From: Paraburkholderia fungorum
Lineage (GTDB): Bacteria; Pseudomonadota; Gammaproteobacteria; Burkholderiales; Burkholderiaceae
Direction of reading: 5' to 3'
DNA: 64,000 bases
Assembly (NCBI RefSeq): GCF_902833645.1
Contig: NZ_CADFGE010000007.1
Coordinates: 1 to 64,000 of the forward strand
The position numbers and the translations under genes are program-made. This document shows positions 44,700 to 52,185 of the stretch, piece by piece (position 1 is the stretch's first letter; each line of letters begins with the position of its first letter). The notes under the pieces are model-generated. The model did no database searches and was not told the DNA's origin. It was given only the letters and a program-made list of their open reading frames with translations.

Positions 44700-45351
44700 A
44701 GGCCTTCAATAAGCCCTTCTTCTCGATAAACTTCACCACCACATCCAGTCCGTCGAGCGCCTTCAGATTGCACATCACGAAGGGGCGCTCGCCGCGCATT
44801 TTCTTCGCGTCCGAGGCCATCACCTCCAGATTCGCGCCGACCATCGGCGCGAGATCGGTCTTGTTGATGATCAGCAGATCCGACTTCGTGATGCCCGGGC
44901 CGCCTTTGCGCGGAATCTTCTCGCCACCGGCCACGTCGATCACGTAGATCGTCAGGTCCGACAATTCCGGGCTAAACGTCGCCGCGAGATTGTCGCCGCC
45001 CGATTCGATGAACACGATGTCCGCGTCGGGAAAACGCGTCAGCATCCGGTCGACCGCTTCGAGATTGATCGAGGCATCTTCACGAATCGCCGTATGCGGG
45101 CAACCGCCCGTTTCCACGCCCATGATCCGTTCCGCCGGCAATGCGCCCGCCACGGTCAATAGACGCTGATCTTCTTTCGTATAGATGTCGTTGGTGATCG
45201 CGACGAGGTCGTACTGCTCGCGCATCGCCTTGCAGAGCATTTCGAGCAGAGTGGTCTTGCCCGAGCCGACCGGTCCGCCGACGCCGACGCGCAGCGGCGG
45301 CAGTTTCTTCGTGCGAACGGATGAGTGAGCGGCGTGATGAGGTGCGTTCAT
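44698..45351 (-). CDS. ureG: Urease accessory GTPase UreG
   Basis: This is a 217-residue SIMIBI-class GTPase. The P-loop GVGGPVGSGKTT has Lys32. YTKEDQRLL and GVETGGCPHTAIREDAS (with the Cys-Pro-His nickel site) are diagnostic for UreG. NKTDLAP is the guanine-specificity motif. It delivers nickel from UreE to the urease active site in complex with UreD and UreF. It is the last gene of the ureABCEFG run, 11 bp after ureF, and is convergent with waaA. Confidence 0.97.
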   Translation of the reverse strand: MNAPHHAAHSSVRTKKLPPLRVGVGGPVGSGKTTLLEMLCKAMREQYDLVAITNDIYTKEDQRLLTVAGALPAERIMGVETGGCPHTAIREDASINLEAVDRMLTRFPDADIVFIESGGDNLAATFSPELSDLTIYVIDVAGGEKIPRKGGPGITKSDLLIINKTDLAPMVGANLEVMASDAKKMRGERPFVMCNLKALDGLDVVVKFIEKKGLLKA

Positions 45352-45362
45352 GATGGATCGTT

Positions 45363-46043
45363 TTATGAGCGAAAAAGCCGCGAATACTGCGACTCGTGAC
45401 GCGCCGACAGAATGCCCAGTTGCGGCGCGAAGGTGTTGATGTTGTCGGGTGAGGTGGCCAATGCGCGCGTGACGGCGGCGTCGATCGGCTCACGTAACGC
45501 GACGATGATGCGTTGCCCCGCGAGTTGGCCGAGCGGCACCGCTTTCAGTGCGGCGGCCGCCTGGTTTTCCACCCAACTGAAGGCGTAGGCGGCAAGTGCG
45601 GCGTCCGGCGCTGCGTCGTGGGCGAACGCGGCGAAGGCGAAAGCCGTGGGCTGGGCGAGAGGCTTGAGCGACGCCAGCGTAGCGCGCCGTTCGGCATCGC
45701 CCCATTCCAGCGACACGCACAACTGCCGCAGCGACCAACCCATCTGTTCCGTTTCACGCCTGAGCTCGGCGGACTCGCGGCTCGCCAGGAATTCGCTGTT
45801 GGCTTCTCTCAGGCCGTCGGCGTCGTGGGCGCGCCAGCGTTCCATCTGATGCGCGAGGAACGGGAGCTCGCCGCGCGCGAGTACGTCGGTCAAGCCGCTC
45901 GCGATCCAGTCGCGTGCCGAATCGGCGTCGGTGATGAGTTGCGCTTCGATCGCGGCTTCCAGACCCTGCGAGTAGCTGAACGCGCCGATCGGCAGCGCCG
46001 GCGAGGCCAGATGCAACAGCGCCGTGAGTTCAGCGATGCGCAT
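45363..46043 (-). CDS. ureF: Urease accessory protein UreF
   Basis: This 226-residue helical protein has the UreF core LLHLASPALPIGAFSYSQGLE near the N-terminus, QMGWSLRQLC in the middle and a C-terminal QLGILSARHESQYSRLFRS tail. UreF joins UreD and UreG in the activation complex that loads nickel into apo-urease. The ATG lies inside the His-rich tail coding region of ureE, giving a 14-bp overlap. The longer open frame upstream is only the shadow of ureE in another phase. Confidence 0.95.
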   Translation of the reverse strand: MRIAELTALLHLASPALPIGAFSYSQGLEAAIEAQLITDADSARDWIASGLTDVLARGELPFLAHQMERWRAHDADGLREANSEFLASRESAELRRETEQMGWSLRQLCVSLEWGDAERRATLASLKPLAQPTAFAFAAFAHDAAPDAALAAYAFSWVENQAAAALKAVPLGQLAGQRIIVALREPIDAAVTRALATSPDNINTFAPQLGILSARHESQYSRLFRS

Positions 46044-46692
46044 GGTGATGATGATGCCCGTGGCCGCACGATTCGTCGTGGACGTGATCGTCGTGGCTAT
46101 GGTCATGGCCGTGCTCGTGACCGTGCTCATGCGAGTGGCCGTGCGCTTGATCATGATCGTGCGAGTGCTCATGGCCATGATGTTCGCCGAACACCTGCTG
46201 CGCGAGCGCATAGTCTTCCGCGAAGGTTTCGTCGTGGCCATGCTTGTGACCGCCGCCATACGCGCCCGATTCCGGCTGGAACGGCATCGACACCTGGTCC
46301 ACGCTTGCGCCGATGCGCTTCAGCATATCGGCGAGCACCGGATCGTATTCGAGCTTCAGATAATCCGCGCCGACTTCAACGGGCGTATGGCGATTGCCGA
46401 GGTGATACGCGGCGCGCGTCAGCGTCAACACATCTTTCGCGCGCGCGACCAGCACCGCTTCGGGCGCGGCGACGATACGCACCAGAGCGCCGTCGTCAGC
46501 GACCAGCACATCGCCGTCGCGCAGCACCGTGCCGCGTGGCAGCAGCAGCGCGACTTCTTCGCCGTTATCGAGTGTGGCCGCAAGACGGCTCTTACGACGG
46601 TCGTCGAAGGTGAGCGTCAAGGTCGGCGCGCGTTTCACCAGCACAGGTGCCAGTTTCAGATGCGGCGCGATCAGTTTGTCGAGAGTGCGCAT
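46030..46692 (-). CDS. ureE: Urease nickel metallochaperone UreE with long His-rich tail
   Basis: This 220-residue protein has the peptide-binding N-terminal domain (LTLTFDDRRKSRLAATL), a metal-binding C-terminal domain containing YHLGNRHTPVEV, and GAYGGGHKHGHD after it. The final 75 residues hold 27 histidines plus a CGHG element, far more than the core fold needs. The tail probably stores nickel and passes it to UreG. The start MRTLDKLIAP lies 3 bp after the ureC stop. The frame that extends upstream of it antisense to ureC is spurious. Confidence 0.95.
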   Translation of the reverse strand: MRTLDKLIAPHLKLAPVLVKRAPTLTLTFDDRRKSRLAATLDNGEEVALLLPRGTVLRDGDVLVADDGALVRIVAAPEAVLVARAKDVLTLTRAAYHLGNRHTPVEVGADYLKLEYDPVLADMLKRIGASVDQVSMPFQPESGAYGGGHKHGHDETFAEDYALAQQVFGEHHGHEHSHDHDQAHGHSHEHGHEHGHDHSHDDHVHDESCGHGHHHHHAHR

Positions 46693-46694
46693 GC

Positions 46695-48401
46695 TTAGAA
46701 CAGGAAGTAGCGTTGTGCCATCGGCAGCACCGTGGCGGGCTCGCAAGTCAGCAACTGACCATCGGCGATCACCTGATACGTTTCCGGATCGACGCTGATC
46801 GACGGGCGCCACGCGTTGTGAATCATGTCGGCCTTCGTGATGTTGCGGCAGTTCTTTACGGCAACGATACGCTTGTTCAGGCCATAACGTTCGCCCACGC
46901 CCGCATCCGCTGCCATCTGCGAAACGAAGGTCAGGGAAGTGCGGCCCAGTGCACCGCCACGCGTGGCGAACATCTCGCGATAGTGGACCGGTTGCGGCGT
47001 CGGGATCGATGCGTTCGGGTCGCCCATCTGCGCCATTGCGATCATGCCGCCCTTCAGGATCAGCGACGGTTTGATGCCGAAAAACGCGGGCTCCCAGAAC
47101 ACCAGATCGGCCCACTTGCCCGGCTCGATCGAGCCGACCTCGTGCGAGATGCCGTGCGTGATGGCCGGGTTGATCGTGTACTTGGCGACGTAACGCTTCG
47201 CGCGGAAATTGTCGTGGCGCGCGTTGTCTTCAGGCAGCGCGCCGCGTTGCACTTTCATCTTGTGCGCGGTTTGCCACGTACGGATGATCACTTCGCCCAC
47301 GCGCCCCATCGCCTGCGAATCCGACGACAGCATCGACAACGCGCCGAGGTCATGCAGGATGTCTTCGGCAGCAATGGTCTCGCGACGAATGCGCGACTCG
47401 GCAAACGCGATATCTTCCGCAATCGACGGATCCAGATGGTGGCACACCATCAGCATGTCGAGATGTTCTTCGAGCGTGTTGACGGTATACGGGCGCGTCG
47501 GATTGGTGGACGAGGGCAGCACGTTCGCTTCGCCACACACCTTGATGATGTCCGGCGCATGGCCGCCGCCCGCGCCTTCGGTGTGATACGTGTGAATCGT
47601 GCGGCCCTTGAACGCGGCCACGGTCGCTTCCACGAAACCTGCTTCGTTTAGCGTATCGGTGTGGATCGCAACCTGCGTGTCGGTGTCGTCGGCGACGGAC
47701 AGACAGTTGTCGATCGCGGCAGGCGTCGTGCCCCAGTCTTCGTGCAGCTTCAAACCGATCGCGCCGGCGGCGATCTGCTCCAGCGCCGGTTGCGGCTGGC
47801 TCACATTGCCCTTGCCGAGAAAGCCGAGATTCATCGGATAGCCATCGGCTGCCTGCAACATGCGTTCGAGATGCCACGGACCCGGCGTGCAGGTTGTCGC
47901 GTTCGTGCCCGTAGCCGGACCCGTGCCGCCGCCGAGCATCGTCGTCACGCCGCTCGCGAGCGCCTCTTCGATCTGCTGCGGACTGATGAAGTGAATGTGT
48001 GTATCGATGCCGCCCGCCGTCACGATCAAACCTTCGCCAGCGATCACCTCGGTGGACGCGCCGATCGCGATCGTCACGTTCGGCTGGATATCGGGGTTGC
48101 CCGCTTTGCCGATTGCGGCGATGCGGCCGTTCTTGATGCCGATGTCGGCCTTGACGATGCCCCAGTGATCGAGAATCACCGCATTCGTCACGACCGTGTC
48201 GACTACCTCGGCATGCACGCGTTGCGACTGGCCCATGCCGTCGCGAATCACTTTGCCGCCGCCGAATTTCACTTCTTCGCCATAGGTCGTGAAGTCGCGT
48301 TCGACTTCGATCAGCAGCTCGGTATCGGCGAGGCGCACGCGGTCGCCGGTCGTGGGGCCGAACATTTCCGCGTATGCGCGGCGGCCAATGCGTAATGTCA
48401 T
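46695..48401 (-). CDS. ureC: Urease subunit alpha (catalytic)
   Basis: This 568-residue enzyme has all active-site residues: His135 and His137, the carbamylated Lys218 in GLKLHEDWG, His247 and His273, and Asp360. The mobile flap is MVCHHLD with Cys320 and His321-His322. It hydrolyses urea to ammonia and carbamate at a di-nickel centre in the cytoplasm, in complex with UreA and UreB. Length and motifs are normal. It sits between ureB and ureE in the usual order. Confidence 0.98.
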   Translation of the reverse strand: MTLRIGRRAYAEMFGPTTGDRVRLADTELLIEVERDFTTYGEEVKFGGGKVIRDGMGQSQRVHAEVVDTVVTNAVILDHWGIVKADIGIKNGRIAAIGKAGNPDIQPNVTIAIGASTEVIAGEGLIVTAGGIDTHIHFISPQQIEEALASGVTTMLGGGTGPATGTNATTCTPGPWHLERMLQAADGYPMNLGFLGKGNVSQPQPALEQIAAGAIGLKLHEDWGTTPAAIDNCLSVADDTDTQVAIHTDTLNEAGFVEATVAAFKGRTIHTYHTEGAGGGHAPDIIKVCGEANVLPSSTNPTRPYTVNTLEEHLDMLMVCHHLDPSIAEDIAFAESRIRRETIAAEDILHDLGALSMLSSDSQAMGRVGEVIIRTWQTAHKMKVQRGALPEDNARHDNFRAKRYVAKYTINPAITHGISHEVGSIEPGKWADLVFWEPAFFGIKPSLILKGGMIAMAQMGDPNASIPTPQPVHYREMFATRGGALGRTSLTFVSQMAADAGVGERYGLNKRIVAVKNCRNITKADMIHNAWRPSISVDPETYQVIADGQLLTCEPATVLPMAQRYFLF

Positions 48402-48453
48402 GGTGTGGGTCCGGAGATGAGCAAGGTGGCCAGAGCAGGTGCCTGAAGAGGCA

Positions 48454-48759
48454 TCAGAGCTTGCCCATGATCTTGCCGTTGAAGCCGTAAACGATGCGCT
48501 CGCCCGCCAGTTCGACCAGTTCGACGGTGCGCTCCTGTCCGGGCTCGAAGCGCACGGCGGTGCCTGCCGCGATGTTCAGGCGGAAGCCGCGTGCCGTTTC
48601 GCGATCGAAGGAGAGCGCTTCGTTCACTTCGTAGAAGTGATAGTGCGAGCCGATCTGCACCGGCCGGTCGCCGGTATTCGACACGACCACCGTGACGGTC
48701 GCGCGGCCCGCGTTGAGTTCGTGTTCGCCGTCGTCGATGAGGAGTTCGCCGGGAATCAT
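48454..48759 (-). CDS. ureB: Urease subunit beta
   Basis: This is a 101-residue beta-rich subunit. MIPGELLIDDGEHELNAG at the N-terminus and GDRPVQIGSHYHFYEVN are the UreB signature. It ends IVYGFNGKIMGKL. Size is standard for the separate UreB of Gram-negative bacteria. It lies 32 bp after ureA and 52 bp before ureC in a single operon, and is a structural part of the urease trimer. Confidence 0.96.
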   Translation of the reverse strand: MIPGELLIDDGEHELNAGRATVTVVVSNTGDRPVQIGSHYHFYEVNEALSFDRETARGFRLNIAAGTAVRFEPGQERTVELVELAGERIVYGFNGKIMGKL

Positions 48760-48791
48760 GAGGCTGCCTTTACGGGGTACGGAGGTACGGG

Positions 48792-49094
48792 TTACGGGAT
48801 CGGATGGTGAACGGTGACGAGCTTGGTGCCGTCGGGGAAGGTGGCTTCGACCTGGATATCGGGGATCATTTCAGCCACGCCTTCCATCACATCGGCGCGC
48901 GTCAGCAGCGTGGTGCCGTAGTGCATGACCTCGGCGACCGTTTTGCCGTCACGGGCCGCTTCCATCAGCGCGGCGGTGATGAACGCGACCGCCTCTGGAT
49001 AATTCAGTTTGAGGCCGCGGGCGCGGCGCCGTTCGGCGAGTAGCGCGGCGGTGAAGATCAGCAGCTTGTCCTTCTCGCGAGGTGTCAGCTTCAT
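48792..49094 (-). CDS. ureA: Urease subunit gamma
   Basis: This 100-residue subunit begins MKLTPREKDKLLIFTAALLA, the standard UreA start. It contains RARGLKLNYPEAVAFIT and VEATFPDGTKLVTVHHPI, both typical. A longer frame with 17 extra codons is open but not needed. It opens the structural urease genes. The next gene upstream on the same strand encodes a solute-binding protein, not ureD, which is displaced about 5.6 kb upstream. Confidence 0.97.
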   Translation of the reverse strand: MKLTPREKDKLLIFTAALLAERRRARGLKLNYPEAVAFITAALMEAARDGKTVAEVMHYGTTLLTRADVMEGVAEMIPDIQVEATFPDGTKLVTVHHPIP

Positions 49095-49257
49095 TGAATG
49101 TGTGCGGTGGGTTGCGCCGGTCCCGAGCTGGGCCGGCTGCGACAATGATAGGCGCTGCGCGCCATGGCTGCGATCGCATGCTGCGCACGGGATGAAGCCA
49201 CGACGATTGCAATGCCGGATAAGCCAGCTACGGTATCAACTTTGGCTAACGACGCGC

Positions 49258-50061
49258 TTACAGATCGGCCGGCAGCGGCGCGCCGAACCACTTCTTCGAC
49301 ATGGCATTGAGCGTGCCGTCCTGCTTCGCTTGCGCGATTGCCGCATTGACCTTCTGTTGCAGGCGCGGCTCGTTCTTGTTCATGCCGACAAAGCACGGTG
49401 AATTCTTGATGACGAACTTCGGCTCCGGGCGCCGCGGCGGATTTTTCGCGAGAATCGCCGCGGCGACGATATTGCCGGCGGCGATCAATTGCACCTGCCC
49501 CGAGAGGAAGGCGGCGATGGTCGCGTTGTTATCTTCGAAGCGCTTGATGGTCGCATTCGGCGCCATTTGCGTGAGACCGATTTCCTCGAGCGCGCCGCGG
49601 GTGGCGCCGACCGTTTTGCCGGTGAGGTCGGCGGGACCGGTGACCTTGATGTCAGCGGGACCGAACACGCCCTGGTAGTAAGGCGCATAGGCGGTCGAAA
49701 AATCGATGACCTTGTCGCGCTCAGGCGTTTTGCCGAGCGACGAAATCACCAGATCGACCTTGCCCGTTTGCAGATAAGGAATGCGGTTCGCGCTGTTGAC
49801 CGGCACGAGTTCGAGCTTCACGTTCATCGACTTCGCCAGCAGCGCGGCGGTATCGATGTCATAGCCTTGCGGCTTCATATCCGGGCCGACCGAACCGAAC
49901 GGCGGGTAGTCTTCCGGCACAGCGACTTTCAGCACGCCTGCCTTGGCGATATTGTCGAGCGTATCCGCCTGAGCGATGGGCGCATGAATGGCGAGGACGG
50001 GCGAGAGCAGCAGTGCGGCGAGCCAGGCGCGACGCGCGGGACGAAGAATCGGTCGAGTCAT
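49258..50061 (-). CDS. ABC transporter substrate-binding protein (amino acid/SBP_bac_3 type)
   Basis: This 267-residue periplasmic protein has a signal peptide ending near PIAQADT. The binding fold shows GVLKVAVPEDYPPFGS, QGYDIDTAALLAKSM and DLVISSLGKTPERDKVIDFS, the family-3 solute-binding signature. Those proteins usually bind polar amino acids. No permease or ATPase gene is adjacent, so it is an orphan here. The start was moved 44 codons downstream to the signal peptide. It lies between a TPR-glycosyltransferase gene and ureA, within a stretch that splits ureD from ureA. Confidence 0.9.
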   Translation of the reverse strand: MTRPILRPARRAWLAALLLSPVLAIHAPIAQADTLDNIAKAGVLKVAVPEDYPPFGSVGPDMKPQGYDIDTAALLAKSMNVKLELVPVNSANRIPYLQTGKVDLVISSLGKTPERDKVIDFSTAYAPYYQGVFGPADIKVTGPADLTGKTVGATRGALEEIGLTQMAPNATIKRFEDNNATIAAFLSGQVQLIAAGNIVAAAILAKNPPRRPEPKFVIKNSPCFVGMNKNEPRLQQKVNAAIAQAKQDGTLNAMSKKWFGAPLPADL

Positions 50062-50267
50062 GTCAGGTGAGCGGTGGTGGTGAAAGCGGTCGGCTGCCGT
50101 CAGGGTGCGGCAGCATCGTGGGGAATCCCGACGCAAGGTATGTGCCATGCCGGTGCGATAGGCGCGGGCGGGGCAATTATCGAGTCTGCGCACACCGGCG
50201 GGGCATTGTCGATCCCCAATCTGGTGCGCGAATGGCTTTGCGGCGATTGAGCGTCAAAGCCGCGCCG

Positions 50268-52100
50268 TTATGAGGTCTCGACTTCGCATGGGCACGCGCG
50301 GCGTTGCAATGCCTGCCGCACGGTCTCGACCACGCTGGTCCAATCGCCCGGCGTGCGCTGGCGAAACAATCGCATTGACGGATACCAGGGGCTGTCGGTC
50401 CGGTCTATCAACCACCGCCAGTCCGCACATGTGGGAATGAGCATCCATACAGGCAGGCCTGCCGCTCCGGCGAGATGCGCCACGGATGTGTCCACCGTAA
50501 TCAGCAAGTCGAGCGTTTCGAGTATCGCGAGCGTGTCGGTGAAGTCGTTGATTTGCGGCCCGAGCGTCCGCAACTCAAATTCGAGGGCCAGGGATTCGCT
50601 CTGCCGCTCATGCGCGCCCTTTTGCAGCGAATGCCAGATCACGTCCGGAACGGAAAAAAGCGGCTTCAGCAAGTCCAGCGAAATGGACCGGTAACGATCG
50701 AGGCCATGCGTGGGACTGCCGGCCCACACCACGCCGACACGCAGTTGCGCGGGATGCCGCTTTGGCGAAATCGCATCGATGCGGGTTTGCCACTGCTGTC
50801 GCTTGTGTTTCGTGCCGCTGAGATAAGGCATCGCGACGGGAAGCATCGACATGCTCAGATGCATGTACTCCGGCATCCGCAGCATGCGGCACCAGTAGTT
50901 GTAATGTGCGGATGGCCTCGTTACGTAGACATCGCGCACACCCGCGGCGCAGGCTGCAATTTCCGCAAGCGGGCCGTGAATCCAGACGTCGACGGTTGCG
51001 CCTCGTCGATGAAGCCAATCCGCGCATCGCAGAAACTGCAATTCGTCTCCCAGACCTTGCTCGCCAACCAGCAGGAAGTCGCATCCGGCGACACTTTCCC
51101 CTTTCCACAAAGGGACACCCGGGACCGCCGCGTCCTCGTTTTCTGCGAGCTTGTCCAGCCACTTGTATCGTTTCCACCCCTCTTCGAAATCGCCGAAACG
51201 CAGCAGCGTGGTGGCCAGGTTGTATTGCATGGTCGCGTTGTCGGGCATGAGCCGCGCCGCTTCGATCGAGTGGGTTCGCATCTGCTGAAAATCACCGAGC
51301 ATGCTGAGCGCGAAAGTTGCATTGTGATGCAGCCAGGCATTCGCCGGATCCAGGCGAAGACCTTGGTTTGCCACAGCGAGTGCGTCTTCAGCTCGATCAA
51401 CGCAATTCAGAGCGAATGAGAGTTCCTTGAGTGCGGTGGCGTTGTCAGCAAAGTACTCGCGCATCTGCGAGACAACGGTGCCGATGAGATCGGCACGCCC
51501 CGCCTTGCCTAGTGCTTGTATGAGCTCGGCGCCGTCTGCCGCGCGGGTTGGATCGATGGCCCACGCGCGTAACCAGTAAGTTGCGGCGTTGTCGTGACGT
51601 CCTGACTGTTGGCTGATTGCCGCGAGCGAGCGCAAGGCGTGATGCGAGCCGGGTTCGATCTCCAGCGACTTCGCGTAATACGTCATGGCTTCGTCGAGGC
51701 GTTTAGACGAACGCAGGCAGTCCGCGAGATTCGCGTAGATGGTGGCGCTTCTGTCCGCGAAAGCCAGCGCGCGATGGAAGAAGGCTTCGGCCGCAATCGG
51801 GTTGCCAGTCAACGCGGCAAGCAAGCCACGTTGTTCCCATAAGTCGGCGCGCTGCGGAGCCACATGCAAGGCGCGGTCGAAGAATTTGCTGGCCTCGTCG
51901 AGCTGTCCGTTTTCGAAAGAGGCTATGCCGGCATGATGCAGCGCTTGCAAATGGCGTGGTTGCCGTTTGAGGATCTGTTCATACTCGTAGATTGCTTCAG
52001 GCAGGCGGCGCGCGCGGAAGTGAGCGTCCGCGCGCGCCATGCATGCGTCAATGCTCGCCGGGGCGGCCGGGCGATTGACTGACGGGATGCTGTTGTTCAT
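50268..52100 (-). CDS. TPR protein with C-terminal GT9/GT41-like glycosyltransferase domain
   Basis: This 610-residue protein has two parts. Residues 20 to about 360 contain a row of tetratricopeptide repeats (for example ALHHAGIASFENGQLDEASK and ATIYANLADCLRSSKRLDEA). The C-terminal 230 residues resemble heptosyltransferase-type GT-B domains: RVGVVWAGSPTHGLDRYRS, then LDLLITVDTSVAHLAGA and WMLIPTCADWRWL. This architecture recalls bacterial TPR-glycosyltransferases that modify proteins or surface glycans. The acceptor is unknown. It is downstream of the subtilase gene on the same strand and could act on it or on another exported protein. Confidence 0.85.
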   Translation of the reverse strand: MNNSIPSVNRPAAPASIDACMARADAHFRARRLPEAIYEYEQILKRQPRHLQALHHAGIASFENGQLDEASKFFDRALHVAPQRADLWEQRGLLAALTGNPIAAEAFFHRALAFADRSATIYANLADCLRSSKRLDEAMTYYAKSLEIEPGSHHALRSLAAISQQSGRHDNAATYWLRAWAIDPTRAADGAELIQALGKAGRADLIGTVVSQMREYFADNATALKELSFALNCVDRAEDALAVANQGLRLDPANAWLHHNATFALSMLGDFQQMRTHSIEAARLMPDNATMQYNLATTLLRFGDFEEGWKRYKWLDKLAENEDAAVPGVPLWKGESVAGCDFLLVGEQGLGDELQFLRCADWLHRRGATVDVWIHGPLAEIAACAAGVRDVYVTRPSAHYNYWCRMLRMPEYMHLSMSMLPVAMPYLSGTKHKRQQWQTRIDAISPKRHPAQLRVGVVWAGSPTHGLDRYRSISLDLLKPLFSVPDVIWHSLQKGAHERQSESLALEFELRTLGPQINDFTDTLAILETLDLLITVDTSVAHLAGAAGLPVWMLIPTCADWRWLIDRTDSPWYPSMRLFRQRTPGDWTSVVETVRQALQRRACPCEVETS

Positions 52101-52185
52101 AAGAGGTGCTGTCTGCCAACAGGGAGTGGATGCAGCGCCCTTGCACCTGTGTTCGCGCAAGGGCGCCGGTTTCACGTTCGTGTGA

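Noticed and set aside
46030..46140. CAT/ATG-rich triplet pattern that looks like a short tandem repeat
   Set aside because: It is explained by His and acidic codons of the UreE tail.
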